Shown here: one piece after another, positions 1 to 10,082 of the stretch | Layout: each line of letters opens with the position of its first letter | Numbering within the stretch: position 1 is the stretch's first letter | Source of the DNA: Siphonodentalium dalli | Lineage: Eukaryota; Mollusca; Scaphopoda; Gadilida; Siphonodentaliidae | Direction of reading: 5' to 3' | Assembly (NCBI GenBank): GCA_032622095.1 | Contig: CP136061.1 | Coordinates: forward strand, 264,896,077-264,960,076 | Length of the DNA: 64,000 nt | The notes under the pieces: model-generated | Database searches by the model: none | Seen by the model: the letters and a program-made list of their open reading frames with translations, nothing else | Told to the model about the DNA's origin: nothing | Position numbers and translations under genes: made by a program

Positions 1-463
1 TAAAGGCCCACTCAATTTTCGAACTTCCAGATAATTTTATATAAAATATATGCCATATTATAATCCACTTGAAAGAGGAAGTTCAATCAACTTATTCGGT
101 GTAATAAACTGAGAACATGTTGTTTTTGTTGAGATACCGACACTTGTATTCTGTGCTCAAGTTTCATTTTTGTTCATTGGAAGGGTTATAACTCTATATA
201 TTACGATATAGAGTTATTTCCCTTCCATTGAAAATACACTTTTATTCTGAATTCTGTTGCATTCTGGGAGTCATAACGGGGGAAATCTTTATATGATTTC
301 AGCTGTTTTCTATTTCTATATGGGCATCTTCTGAGGCACAGACGTTTCAAATGGTGATGAATTATAGTATGTTAATCATATTTCATGGCATAGATTGTTA
401 TTAAAACCGTAATAAGGCACTATAAAAACTAATCGGTGACTCGTAAATTAAATGGGCCTTTAA
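1..463. mobile_element. TTAA-flanked MITE, family M1 (TTAAAGGCCCA ends), left tip cut by window
   Basis: The block begins TAAAGGCCCA and ends GGGCCTTTAA, so its termini are inverted and carry TTAA at the right edge (460-463). A second full copy lies at 30186-30656 and a broken one at about 46885-47216, with a further fragment at 41644-41725. All share an internal hairpin built on AACTCTATAT (here 186-230). TTAA flanks suggest piggyBac-type mobilisation, but the terminal motif is not the usual CCYT, so the superfamily is unassigned. No coding capacity is visible. Confidence 0.65.
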
Positions 464-1000
464 GTTTGAGTAGCATGCAAAATTCGCCAACAAGACCAAC
501 CGCTCTCTCCGTTCTGTCAGCAAGTTTTTAGTAAGGGAAGTCTTCTCAATGCACATAAGGACATTTTAGTTTTGGGGGTTGGGGGGGGGGGGGTAGAATT
601 CGCCATATTAGCTGGAAAAAAGAAAGGAAAGTATGACTGGTGCATGCGCCCTGGTAGATATTGGTTATCGTGCTCGACCCGTGACGTCATAACTGAAATA
701 TAGGCTTCCGCAATCCGAATTCAGGTCAAGTTACACCTTCTCTGGACCGATATGTGGACTAGTCCACCAGTACGTGTCGATTGGGACCCAGAGAAGGTAT
801 CAACAATTCATTCAACGGCATAAATATAGAATAAAATATCCTTTGGCGAAGGAACTATATGTAGGTCGTTTCGTGGATGAAATAACACATGGCACAATTG
901 ACGTCGTTATAGTATGTGTCACTGAGAAGTAATAATACGATACTGTGAAATTGTGAATGAATGATGCTTTAATCTCAGCCGTTTTTACATGGAACATGAA
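464..1000. repeat. Segment D1, duplicated at 22650-23110 (intron 1 of copy 0)
   Basis: Sequence from GAGTAGCATGC onward, including a G-tract near 580-592 and the GTCGACTAGTCCACCAG-like stretch, recurs in the same order at 22650-23110. Both stand on the intron-1 side of a family gene (copy 0 here, copy 1 there), so this is best read as a shared paralogous intron rather than an independent transposon. No exon is seen. Confidence 0.55.
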
Positions 1001-1029
1001 CAAGGCATATATAACGACCCGGGATGATG

Positions 1030-1370
1030 TTAAAAGGAAGGACCATGCGAAGATAAATAAAGAAGGACAACTCCAAAACGGAAAACGCGAACAACGTCAG
1101 CTGCCCGTCAATTAAAAGCAGCCGGTGAACCTCCATACCAAATTTCATACAAATCCGATATCCCATGACAGACAAAAATCCAACATTTCAGATAAATCAA
1201 GAAGGATAACTCTAAGACGGAAATATGAAGAGTCATTTACCCCTCCTTTGAAAGCAGCCATGATGGCAAATCTCCATACCAAATTTCATTCAGAGACGAT
1301 AACCCAAGGCTGAGATATATGCCTGGACGAACAAATTGACGAACGAACGGACGAACGTACGGAGTCAATC
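1030..1370. repeat. Two diverged tandem units of about 145 bp ending in a GAAC-type simple tract
   Basis: Two similar stretches (about 1030-1160 and 1175-1310) both end in CTCCATACCAAATTTCAT and are followed by GACGAACGAACGG-type sequence at 1325-1360. This resembles the tail of a dispersed non-autonomous element. No reading frame of substance is present. Confidence 0.4.
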
Positions 1371-1509
1371 CAGTATAGCCCAAAAATACTTAGGGTTAAG
1401 CAACACGCACCTGACCACGATGACATATATATAAGCAAGGCGTCATTTCGTCATTATTACGTTCCCACGTGCACATTCTGATGTGGGCACCATAAAAGAA
1501 ATTTTCTTC

Positions 1510-1690
1510 GAAAATAATTAAATAAATAAATGTTCTTGAATGTTTCATGCAGACACTAGCTTTTTCTTACTCGCTCGTATTAACCAAATACCGCAAACTG
1601 ACAACTTTAGAAAATGTAACGGTACATTTTCTTAACAACATCAGTTTTCCTTACCAGCATCATAGTAAATCAGCAGTACCACTTAACCTG
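1510..1690. repeat. Segment D2, duplicated at 24110-24245 (intron 1)
   Basis: The stretch around TGTTTCATGCAGACACTAGC to CCTTACCAGCATCATAG is repeated almost exactly at 24110-24245. In both places it sits between segment D1 and the exon 1 minisatellite, in the same order and orientation. This supports a segmental duplication that created copies 0 and 1. Confidence 0.6.
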
Positions 1691-1760
1691 GTTAAGTTAA
1701 CCAGGGGTCTATATATAATCCATGGTATAAACACGGACAGTTAAACCATAAAATACGTAC

Positions 1761-1803
1761 CAAATAGAAGAATAGAGAACAGCGAATTCACAAGCACGTT
1801 CAT
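1761..1803 (-). CDS. Copy 0, exon 1: signal-peptide exon of a secreted Cys-rich protein
   Basis: On the minus strand an ATG at 1803 opens MNVLVNSLFSILLF and then one extra base before a GTACGT splice donor (phase 1). It matches exon 1 of copy 1 at 28025-27983 in length (43 nt), reading frame, donor and flanks; the two peptides differ at two of fourteen residues. The peptide is the hydrophobic start of a secretory signal. Downstream exons must lie left of position 1. Since segment D1 follows exon A by about 375 bp in copy 1 and a 463-bp MITE occupies that interval here, exon A of copy 0 is predicted a few hundred bases beyond the window edge. Function is unknown. The exon call rests on paralogy and is strong; whether copy 0 is intact cannot be judged. 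Confidence 0.75.
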
Positions 1804-2185
1804 CTTGTCTGCAGACGATCAATCTGGTGACGGTCATAAACACAATCATATATACACAACCGGTTATTTACTAAGGCGCCGCTTGTGTACGAATGTCCGC
1901 TGTGAAGCAATGCAAAATAATATGCACGTGAGTATACTGAATGAATACGATAACGGATACATCACACCTTGGTGTACGTACACAGCATATACGTGCATGT
2001 GACTCATCTTACAAAGAGGATATGAGCATGACTCCTTCTCGTAGTAAGTCATCCTAATCGCAGTGGGGATGGGGGTGGGCGCGGACACATATTTAATATT
2101 GCACTTAACTTTACACCACAGACACAGAAAGCCGGAAACGATATCTTATACAAAACACTCAAGCGGGATATACAATTAAAGACAT
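1804..2185 (-). promoter_or_regulatory. Conserved 5' flank/promoter of copy 0, TATA-like motif at 1848-1854
   Basis: About 380 bp upstream of the copy 0 start codon is closely similar to 28026-28400 upstream of copy 1, then similarity stops. Both contain a minus-strand TATATAT about 45-57 bp before the ATG, in the context GTGTATATATGATTG. With a start about 30 bp downstream of the TATA, the 5' UTR would be only about 20-25 nt. Promoter function is inferred from conservation and position. Confidence 0.5.
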
Positions 2186-2199
2186 ATTATGAACATGTT

Positions 2200-3340
2200 C
2201 GGGGGCGTGAAAACTGATCAGTGAGTACACAGGCGCTATGCCAACTGGAGGAGTTTAGCATTCTACTAACATTCGAGCGGAATGGCACTTAACCCATAAC
2301 TTGCGGTAGGTTCCGTCCGGTACGCAAAATCCAAAAAAAAGGCACCGACCGCACCGACCCTATATCTGCCTGACCACGGAAAGGGATATCATATCATGCA
2401 GCGAATACATTTCTGCATCCATGGGCGATCGCGCATGAAGTCGCTAGCTGTAGCGGAAGTGAATATATTAATATATAGGCTCCTGACGCACAAAGCCTCC
2501 GGTCCCTCAGTCGCTGAATTTCAGCTAGCAGGTTATAATTTAGAAATAACAGTTACCAAATGAAAATTTCCTCACGAATATACTAATAGTATAATATAAC
2601 GATAGTTTGAATGCGATATTATCCACAAAACACACGTACTGTGAGCCGACCGTTTGTTTATATACAGCACGTAAATAGTGAGCGATAAGCAAAAACACTC
2701 AACACCGTGGCGATTATTTTTGGAGAGTGATTCTCGGTAACCCATTCAACATCTAAATCTTGGGATGCGATGATTAGCAAACGCTATACCGTTAATTTTT
2801 AATAATCAATTAAAAGTTCACTTTCTGTGGTCTCCCCGGTGTTGGGTGTTTTGCTGATCGAATACTTTTTACATACTGTTTACATTCATGTCGTTTGTTT
2901 ACATAACAAGAGTAATAACACGAATTTTACGCGATAATTAAGAACAAATTATGTCTATAATGTAATATTATTTTTGTTTATAGCTGTTTTAAAGGATGTG
3001 ACTGTTTTACCAGCAATACGAATCACTAACGTTTACCGTATATTTAAATATCCGAATTTAAACCTGGTTTAACGTACATTGACGGTCCAACCAAACATGG
3101 TCTTAGTGGGCGTTTGTGGCCGTTCAGTGTCTAGCTGATTCGGTGAGATTAGCAAGGAACCAAACTACATAGTTACCAGGAGGAAAACAAGCGGGCCGGT
3201 ATAATGAGTATTGACCCTTCCTCAATTAACACGAATAAGCACACGCTTATAACAAACCTGGCGTGAGAATAAATCAATTGTGGTACTTGTATGGTAATAC
3301 CAAGCCGCCACTCTCACCTTATAGACACGCCGTCAATCGA
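2200..3340. other. Intergenic, no gene seen
   Basis: AT-rich sequence without a supportable exon. A short stretch near 2255-2290 (CCAACTGGAGGA, then TTCTACTAACATT) recurs at 7230-7265, so fragments of an older dispersed repeat are present. Nothing else is identified. Confidence 0.4.
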
Positions 3341-3487
3341 TGTTACGTAGAACTCCATCCTCCATACATGTAAACCGCGGCCCAGAAAATACGGGTTATT
3401 CGTTTCATGCTTAGCCTCCTTAGACCGGGCTTAGAATGACATGGTTTAGTTGGCGGTTTAAGGTAAAATCGTGAAGCCTGCAAATAG

Positions 3488-3880
3488 TGCAGAATGAGGT
3501 CCCCGGAGGGTAAATGTAGTGATGTTATCACGTACATAAGGCTGGCATCAACAAATTCACCCTCTGGGGACCTCTTTCTGCTTAAGCCTCATCTTCCAGG
3601 AAGTATCTATAATCTCAAATTAACGTTGTTTTAGTTACTTTTTCCCTTCTGTTCAGTTTCTATGTCCCCTAATTTTCAGAAGATCAAGTGCATAATTGAG
3701 GTAACTAATGGGTGAACATCATCAACTTTAACTGGGGAACTTCAATCTGATCCCAGGTCTCCCATATCAGTTGAGGCCTAAGCAAAATGAGGTTCTCATA
3801 TGGTGAATTTAGTAATGCTAGCCTGCCGTGTGGGATATCATCACTAAATTCACCCTCTGGGGACCCCATTCTGCAGATGG
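3488..3880. repeat. Pair of related hairpins (about 3488-3592 and 3785-3880)
   Basis: Each is an imperfect inverted repeat whose arms contain CACCCTCTGGGGACC and its complement (arms near 3490-3525/3552-3592 and 3785-3815/3840-3880). The same arm sequence in two hairpins suggests termini of a foldback or MITE-like element. No target duplication was recognised. Confidence 0.4.
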
Positions 3881-4030
3881 CAGACACACTATTTTCAGGC
3901 TTGAAAATCGTATTCCCGCAAACTGTATGGGTGTTAGCGCTTCTAGCTATAAATCTGTCTGGTTTGGTCAGATTTAAATAGAAGAAAAGAATGCGTCATG
4001 TATAGGCATGCAATTGATGCAAACCCATGT

Positions 4031-4199
4031 TTAACCCTTTCAGTACCAAGTCCGATTTTTGTATCAACACCAAATTTATTGATTATAATAATGTGATACA
4101 TTGATGGAATGTATCACATTATTATAATCAATAAATTTGAAAAATTATCAAGGAAATATTGGTTGATACAAAAATCGGATATGGCACTGAAAGGGTTAA
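4031..4199. mobile_element. piggyBac-type MITE with TTAA target duplications
   Basis: TTAA occurs at both edges (4031-4034 and 4196-4199). The termini are inverted: CCCTTTCAGTACC on the left and the complement GGCACTGAAAGGG on the right, extending about 35 bp through GATTTTTGTATCAAC. The interior is a second palindrome centred near 4105 (TATCACATTATTATAATC arms). TTAA plus a CCYT start is the piggyBac signature. It has no coding capacity. Its right TTAA is shared with a fragment of another TTAA family (TTAAAGGGGTACTGT). Confidence 0.75.
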
Positions 4200-5208
4200 A
4201 GGGGTACTGTAAACTCAATCCGACCATTTATCGGACAATATCATTTTAACTCAACATAATCACGCTGGTCATCCTACAATACCCGCTGCGGGCAAATATT
4301 GAGTAAATCCCGTTGCGTGAAGAGAACAGGTAGGTTTGTTTTGAGGGATATGTTGTCATTAATTGTTTTTCTTCGGACACAACTCCGGATCCACGAGGTG
4401 CGTGGTGAACCCAGCTTCAACCAAATGTTAACAGTTTCACAAATAAAGCTAAACAAAAGTGAAGAAATGCGCGATGAAGTGTGAGAATAAGCTTCCATGT
4501 TTCAATTTTGTGTGTTTTCATCTTCAAGATGAGTGCGTGGTGATAAATTTGGACAACGTTGTCAACGTTCCATTGATAAAGATATAGTTTAGGAAAGTAA
4601 ATCTACATTCACATTGGAATTTACTGCATTTAAGTAGGAAAATATTGACAATTGCATGTGACACTCCACGGTGTCGGAGTAAACACCGACGCGGACAAGA
4701 TTTTTGCCCGCATCGGAGTTTAGGCCCGCATTACGTTTTACTTTATCGATGTACGGTATTTTTGGACAGATGTCTTTATTCCAGTTACTGGATAGGGATT
4801 TTGGGTTTTTATTATCAAAACACGTCACGGATAGAGTCTCCCATATAGACTATTCTCGAGAAGTGTCTGCAGTGAAAGTTTTGCTGAATGAAACTTAAAT
4901 TAACCCCGAAATTCCGATTGCGCTCGACTAAGATTGTTTTTTTTCTGGAGAACTGATATCTGAATTTTCTCTGAACTCCTGCCACAGCAAAAAATAGGCA
5001 TTGCCTATCATATACATCTTCCATTGGTTGGTATAACTTCTAAATTGACTAATTTGAACTAATTAGACTATATTTATTTATCTATTTACCTCCAAGTTTG
5101 GAGAGTGACTGGTAGTATTTACAAATCAGACAACACGAAAGTATGACATGCAAGGGTTACATAACAAATACATGCATACAATAATAATAATAAAATAAAT
5201 ATACTACA

Positions 5209-5236
5209 AAAAAAAAAAAAAAAAAAAAAAAAAAAA
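5209..5236. repeat. Poly-A tract, about 28 bp
   Basis: An uninterrupted run of A follows an (ATA)n stretch. It could be the tail of a retroposed element, but no body was recognised upstream. Confidence 0.5.
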
Positions 5237-5426
5237 CACACACAAACGAATAAATAAATTATTGATATTAACAGAGAGTCATATGTCACATGCATACGGC
5301 TTTACGAGTACTTCATTGTCCCAGACATATCTCGCACTAATGCGGTCATATATAGTGGAAGAACGATCAATAATAAATAAAATATCGCTATATTATAGGA
5401 TTACCAGTGTGATAATATATTCAAAA

Positions 5427-5626
5427 AATGAATGAATTGAGTCATGGATTAGTGCAAAATACACCCGTGTGCTCTATGAACGATGCAAACAACATGGTAT
5501 TTATAATGAGAAATGAATTGAGTCATAAATTCATTTTCATTATACATGTAACTACCATGTTGTTTGCATCGTTCATAGAGCACACGAGTGTGTTTTCACT
5601 AATCCATGGCCCAAATTCATTCATTT
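5427..5626. repeat. 200-bp imperfect palindrome
   Basis: Left arm AATGAATTGAGTCATGGATT and right arm AATCCATGGCCCAAATTCAT are complementary outward to inward, with the block GAACGATGCAAACAACATGG near the centre also inverted (5478-5497 versus 5556-5575). This is a hairpin-type MITE or foldback. No clear target duplication. Confidence 0.55.
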
Positions 5627-5778
5627 GTTGCATATATTCTGTTAAGTATATATAAAAGGAGATGGTCCCATAAGTGGCCTGATTTAGTGTACAGTCCCCC
5701 TTTAAATATAGAGGTTTACGTAAACCAGATTTTAAAACCGGAGATGAAGAATCCGATCCAAACGGTCTAATGCATGTT

Positions 5779-6112
5779 GTATTTCGAGGGTTGTATGACG
5801 TCTGGCAAATAGAACAAATTGTATCTCGAGGGTTGTATGAAGTCTGGCAAATAGAACAAAATGTATCTCGAGGGTTGTGTGAAGTCTGGCAAATAGAAAA
5901 AATTGTATCTCGAGGGTTGTATGAATTCTGGCAAATAGAACAAAATGTATTTCGAGGGTTGTATGAAGTCTGGCAAATAGAAAAAATTGTATTTCGAGGG
6001 TTGTATGAAGTCTGGCAAATAGGACAAAATGTATCTCGATAGTTGTATGAAGTCTGGCAAATTGAAAAAATTGTATTTCGAGGGTTGAATGAAGTCTGGC
6101 AAATAGAAAAAA
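5779..6112. repeat. 42-bp minisatellite, about 8 units
   Basis: The unit contains TTGTATGAAGTCTGGCAAAT and TCTCGAGGG. Because 42 is a multiple of three, several frames stay open through the array, producing repetitive 14-residue peptides on both strands. Sequence outside the repeat shows no gene structure, so I treat it as non-coding. Confidence 0.7.
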
Positions 6113-6618
6113 AATAGTACCTGGGGACGTCACTGCCAGTGTAATCTAAATGTGCTATAAATGTGGTAGTACTGGTTTCAGAGGTTTGATGGTTTAATTG
6201 CGTTAAAAAGCTGTGAAAGTAAGAAATTGGGATGAATTTCGCTTTCAATTCAGGCGAACTCCGTGTGTTTATCTGTGCCTGCAAGACAACTATATTTCTA
6301 CGATAACCTTTTTTTCTATTTTAAATATTTCTGAGTCATATCGTAGCTGTTATCTTGTAGAAGACGCGTATTTTCAGACATTCGCTCTGTCGTGGTCTGC
6401 TTTTGTGTTGAAAATGGTAAATATTATATAGTGACTGTCCAGTAATTCATGACACAAGGTAATGTTTGCTCAAGACGAATTAGTTTATCGAATCCAACAT
6501 AGGTATTTTATATAAATCATTGTTATCAATTTGACACCACACAAATGTTAATGAACCCGTGAATAGTATATGGGATGTTCAACATGTTTAACAGTTGAAT
6601 GTTCATGCCTGGCATAAC

Positions 6619-7138
6619 ATATAAGGATTAACTGTCATGTGGACTGTTTTTATGGAGATGTAACGGTGAGGTAAGTGGACACAACTTGTGTAAAACCCGA
6701 AGGGTTTTACATACAAGTTATGTCCACTTACCTCACCGTTACATCTCCATAAAAATAGTCCACATGACAGTTAATCCTTATATTTATATACATTTAGCGA
6801 AAAGGCCACTTTTGTAAATATATTTAAATCGAAAAGTGTATCGTGACAAGATCAGCCCAAAATACCCAATAGCACCCTTGGCAAAAGTTAATAGGAACAA
6901 TTTCTCTTCATGTTGAAACCAGATGATGTATTAAGTCAATCCTGCGCGAGTCAAAATGCGCCCAAAGCATTACGCGTTCGTCTTTCCAAACCTAATGACG
7001 TATCGATGGTGTTATTAGCTTGGTGTTATTGAGCCGTTGCGCATTCACCGAGAAATAACTGCAACTAGCCACGTGGGCGCCGACCAATCAGAATGCTGGA
7101 TTTAGTGATGACAACACTTAGTGTGTAAATATACATAT
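6619..7138. repeat. Dispersed repeat R1 with a 165-bp terminal palindrome
   Basis: 6619-6783 is a near-perfect palindrome (arms about 75 bp, centre around AAAACCCGAAGGGTTTT). The adjoining 6784-7138 is repeated closely at 33488-33843, preceded there by a partly deleted palindrome (33384-33487). A related palindrome without the tail occurs at 29768-29926. The composite looks like a MITE hairpin joined to a longer dispersed sequence. Confidence 0.55.
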
Positions 7139-8236
7139 ATACACATTATTAGACCGTCGACGCGTCCACCAGACATAATATGGACTTGTTCGGGTGCATT
7201 AAATTGATATGTTAGAATTCAGATTCTATACCAACTGGAGGAATGTAGCTTTCTACTAACATTTCAGAAAAAAATCAAGCAAATCGGCCATACCACTCCA
7301 TAGATAACATCGTATGAACTGTGCTCAATTGTAAATATTTACGTCTCGATTCGGGACGCAACTGTCTGGGATAAACTTACGAAAACGATTCCACCATCGA
7401 GAGTCACTGCATTTAATTAATACTAGCAGGGTTACCCCGCGTTTCCCAGGTTAAAGTGATGTGAAACCCTCTGTGGATATTTGGTGGGAATAGAGACTAG
7501 TTGAAATATATATATAATCGGCTTTGTACAAAAATTCAAATAAAAATTGAAAACATATGAAATAGTTGACAAAAAAGTTATCATGTGAGGTTTTATGAAT
7601 TTACATTTTCTGGACCAGTATCCTCGGTAACTTTTCCATACCCCTATAAAATTTAATCACAATGTTGTAAACTTTTGAGAAATTAGTAAAAAATGCCATT
7701 TTTCACCATTTCCCCCCAAATTTTCATCTTAAAACATGTTCGGACAAGGTTGTTTATAATTGCCGTTCGTCAATCTCTACACCTTTTCATTTTATGCCTC
7801 CAAAAGCCTCCTTTGCATGCGGCATTCTAAGTGTAAACTATGCAATTCATTTTTCTGAGAAAATTATATTTTAGGGGGTGGGGTTAAATTTATGCCCACA
7901 GCGCATTTTCACCGAAAATAATTATCAGTCCATCATCCAAATTGTTTTGCTAGGTTTTGGGGCAATTTTTTTAGATATGTTGCGCGCCAATAGCCCGTGT
8001 GTTTCACAAGTTATAGCCAATTATATGTGACGCTATTTTTCAAAATTCAAATTAATATTCACAATTTCAAAATATTTATCGCAATTTTTTCGAACTAACT
8101 TATACATTGGTCCAGTGTTGTATCTCATGTTGTTTTATGATGATCTGTCATTAATATAAACGATGTCTTGTTCACTTTATAACCGCAGTCATATGTTTAT
8201 ATGCTGACACTTGTACTCGATGAAATTTTTATTTTA
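7139..8236. other. Intergenic, Helitron-like terminus possible at 7425
   Basis: No exon supported. On the minus strand GGGGTAACCCTGCTAG reads toward about 7424 and resembles a Helitron 3' end (small stem followed by CTAG then T). The body to the right is AT-rich and unrecognised, so this is weak. Confidence 0.25.
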
Positions 8237-8636
8237 TTAACCCTTTACCCAACAGAAGGGCCCTGTGCCAATGCATTCTCTTATATATGCGAGTCGACCA
8301 TAGGTCGCCTCGCATATATAAGAGAATGCATTGGCTTAACACATTAAAAATTATAAAATTGTTAAAGAATGTAAGAAAAAATGGTAAAAAGTGTTAAAAA
8401 AAGATTTTTTTTAGGCCAATGCATTCTCTTATATATGCGAGGCGACCTATGGTCGACTCGCATATATAAGAGAATGCATTGGCACAGGGCGTAACTGTAA
8501 CTATCACAATGTGGTCAAGGAGCCGGTTCCAATGATATCCATATTTGTATGGTTCTATTGAGACAGACCGAAGATATTTTAGGCTGTTGAAGCTTTATTT
8601 GGCCGGTTTTGGCCGGTTTGTTGGGTAAAGGGTTAA
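8237..8636. mobile_element. piggyBac-type MITE containing a double-hairpin cassette
   Basis: TTAA lies at 8237-8240 and 8633-8636, with inverted ends CCCTTTACCCAAC and GTTGGGTAAAGGG. Inside are two 69-bp near-perfect palindromes, 8267-8335 and 8415-8483, each running from GCCAATGCATTCTC to GAGAATGCATTGGC. They are themselves inverted relative to each other and bounded by CCCTGTG and CACAGGG. The same cassette occurs in differently ended elements at 36173 and 60685, and half of it at 62655. Confidence 0.75.
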
Positions 8637-9886
8637 GGGGTAGGAGTTGTCTTCCCTGAAAAAACATATTTTTGGACACACTCTGAAGCGGGCAACAAGC
8701 AAAAACGGATGCTTCATATAATGACCTTTAATTTGATATATAAAAACCTTTGTTGGAGGGGGTGCAGTCAACTTCTAAACTAGAGGCTTTCTGAGAATTG
8801 GCCGACGGACTAATGGGCAAATAGCTATAGAGATAGAGTGTATGGTCAAATGTGAGGTGAATAGGTATACAATATGTGACTGTACGACCACGAATGTGGT
8901 GAATATATATACAGGAAGTGACATTATGGTCATGTGTGATGTGTTGGAGTATACACGGTGTACCTGAATGGTGACTCATGGCTGTGTAGTCACGTGTGTG
9001 GTTTACGGGTAAACCCAATTGTGGTTGTATGGTCATGGGTGAGGTGTATGTGTATAAAGGGAATAGCTACATGGTCATTTGTGTGGTGCTCATGTATAAA
9101 TAACATGATTGCTTTGTCATAGGTGAGTTGTACAGTTGAACCTTTGGTGGCTATCACTTTCCATAATAACTCAAGAATAGGTTAATCGATTGGGAGGTAA
9201 TGTTAGAGAGTTCTTCGTCATGGTGGCCTTGTATATGCACAATGGAGAAAATGGCGTGAGTCAATCAATCTTGATGCCAATGGCCCAGAATTTGATCTTA
9301 TTAAACAGTTTTTCACTTGTCTCATTATTTGACTTTCTAAAAGGCATACAGCATAGCAGAGAACAATGTCCGGCATATTTTTGAAAATATAAAATTTTCT
9401 AACAAATTTTGTGGACATTTTGGAAGTTAGCTCGAGTATGTTTTTTTTGCAAAAACACATCAAAATGGGGCATTTAATACGGATCAAAACAATAAACACC
9501 ATCGATAATTCTCATTATGATGCATTTAAAATGCCGATTTTGAGAGACAATTCCAATTATTTTGGTAATAATAGTAACACTTATCCAAAATGCATCATAA
9601 ATGTTAGTATTCAATGTATGTATGACAGAACAGCCCATTGTATTCATCATCCACGACTTTTGATAGATTGTATGGCACTCTGGGACAATATTTAGCACTT
9701 TCCATAATTTGGTCGCCACTTTGACAGCCATTTTGAGCAAAAGTGACCATTTTGGTTCCATTGAGTTGAAATATTCATGAGCAATGGTATGCCTCAATTA
9801 TTTTTGCACAGTTCTGCTCTATGGGAATATGTACATATGTCCAAAATTTGATGCTTTAGTCACGAAGTGAACATTCTTTTACTAAT
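8637..9886. repeat. Intergenic; degenerate minisatellite at about 8840-9160
   Basis: Irregular units of about 40-58 bp begin TATGGTCATGTGTGATGTG or close variants (about 8848, 8930, 8986, 9029, 9070, 9113). The remainder to 9886 is unique-looking AT-rich sequence just 3' of copy 1, with no obvious AATAAA immediately after its stop codon. Confidence 0.4.
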
Positions 9887-10082
9887 CTACCCCACTACTT
9901 GGTTTGTACACTCCTTGAGAAGACCAGCGTCGGCCGGGACTGGATCAGAACACCTATTAGTCGTTGTATTGAAACACGAGTGTGTGACATAAAATGACTC
10001 CATCACACTGTTAATAGTCTGGTCGCTGCAACGGGCTTGTACCAATGACTTTCTTCGGCACTCTACCATACAGACCTGTGAC
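9887..10082 (-). CDS. Copy 1, exon D (terminal)
   Basis: Acceptor TTATACAG ends at 10083; the first base completes a Lys codon from exon C and the frame runs 64 residues to TAG at 9887-9889. It holds six cysteines (VC, EC, RC, SC, RC, EC) and the sequon NTT. Compared with the copy 2 exon at 31689-31428 about 45 of 58 residues agree up to the sixth cysteine. Copy 1 then ends after TNQVVG, whereas copy 2 continues for about 25 more residues into a hydrophobic tail. Replacements cluster between cysteines 4 and 5. A cryptic donor (CCAAGTAGTG) lies just before the stop, so a further exon carrying a tail cannot be excluded, but none was recognised downstream. Confidence 0.8.

Noticed and set aside
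2520-2545. Inverted Helitron 3' end (CTAGCAGGTTA)
   Set aside because: Only the last 11 bases match; no hairpin or body was found.
5523-6284. Open frame of about 253 residues on the minus strand (and shorter ones in other frames)
   Set aside because: It is a read-through of the 42-bp minisatellite plus a palindrome; several frames on both strands stay open because 42 is divisible by three, and no splice or family support exists.
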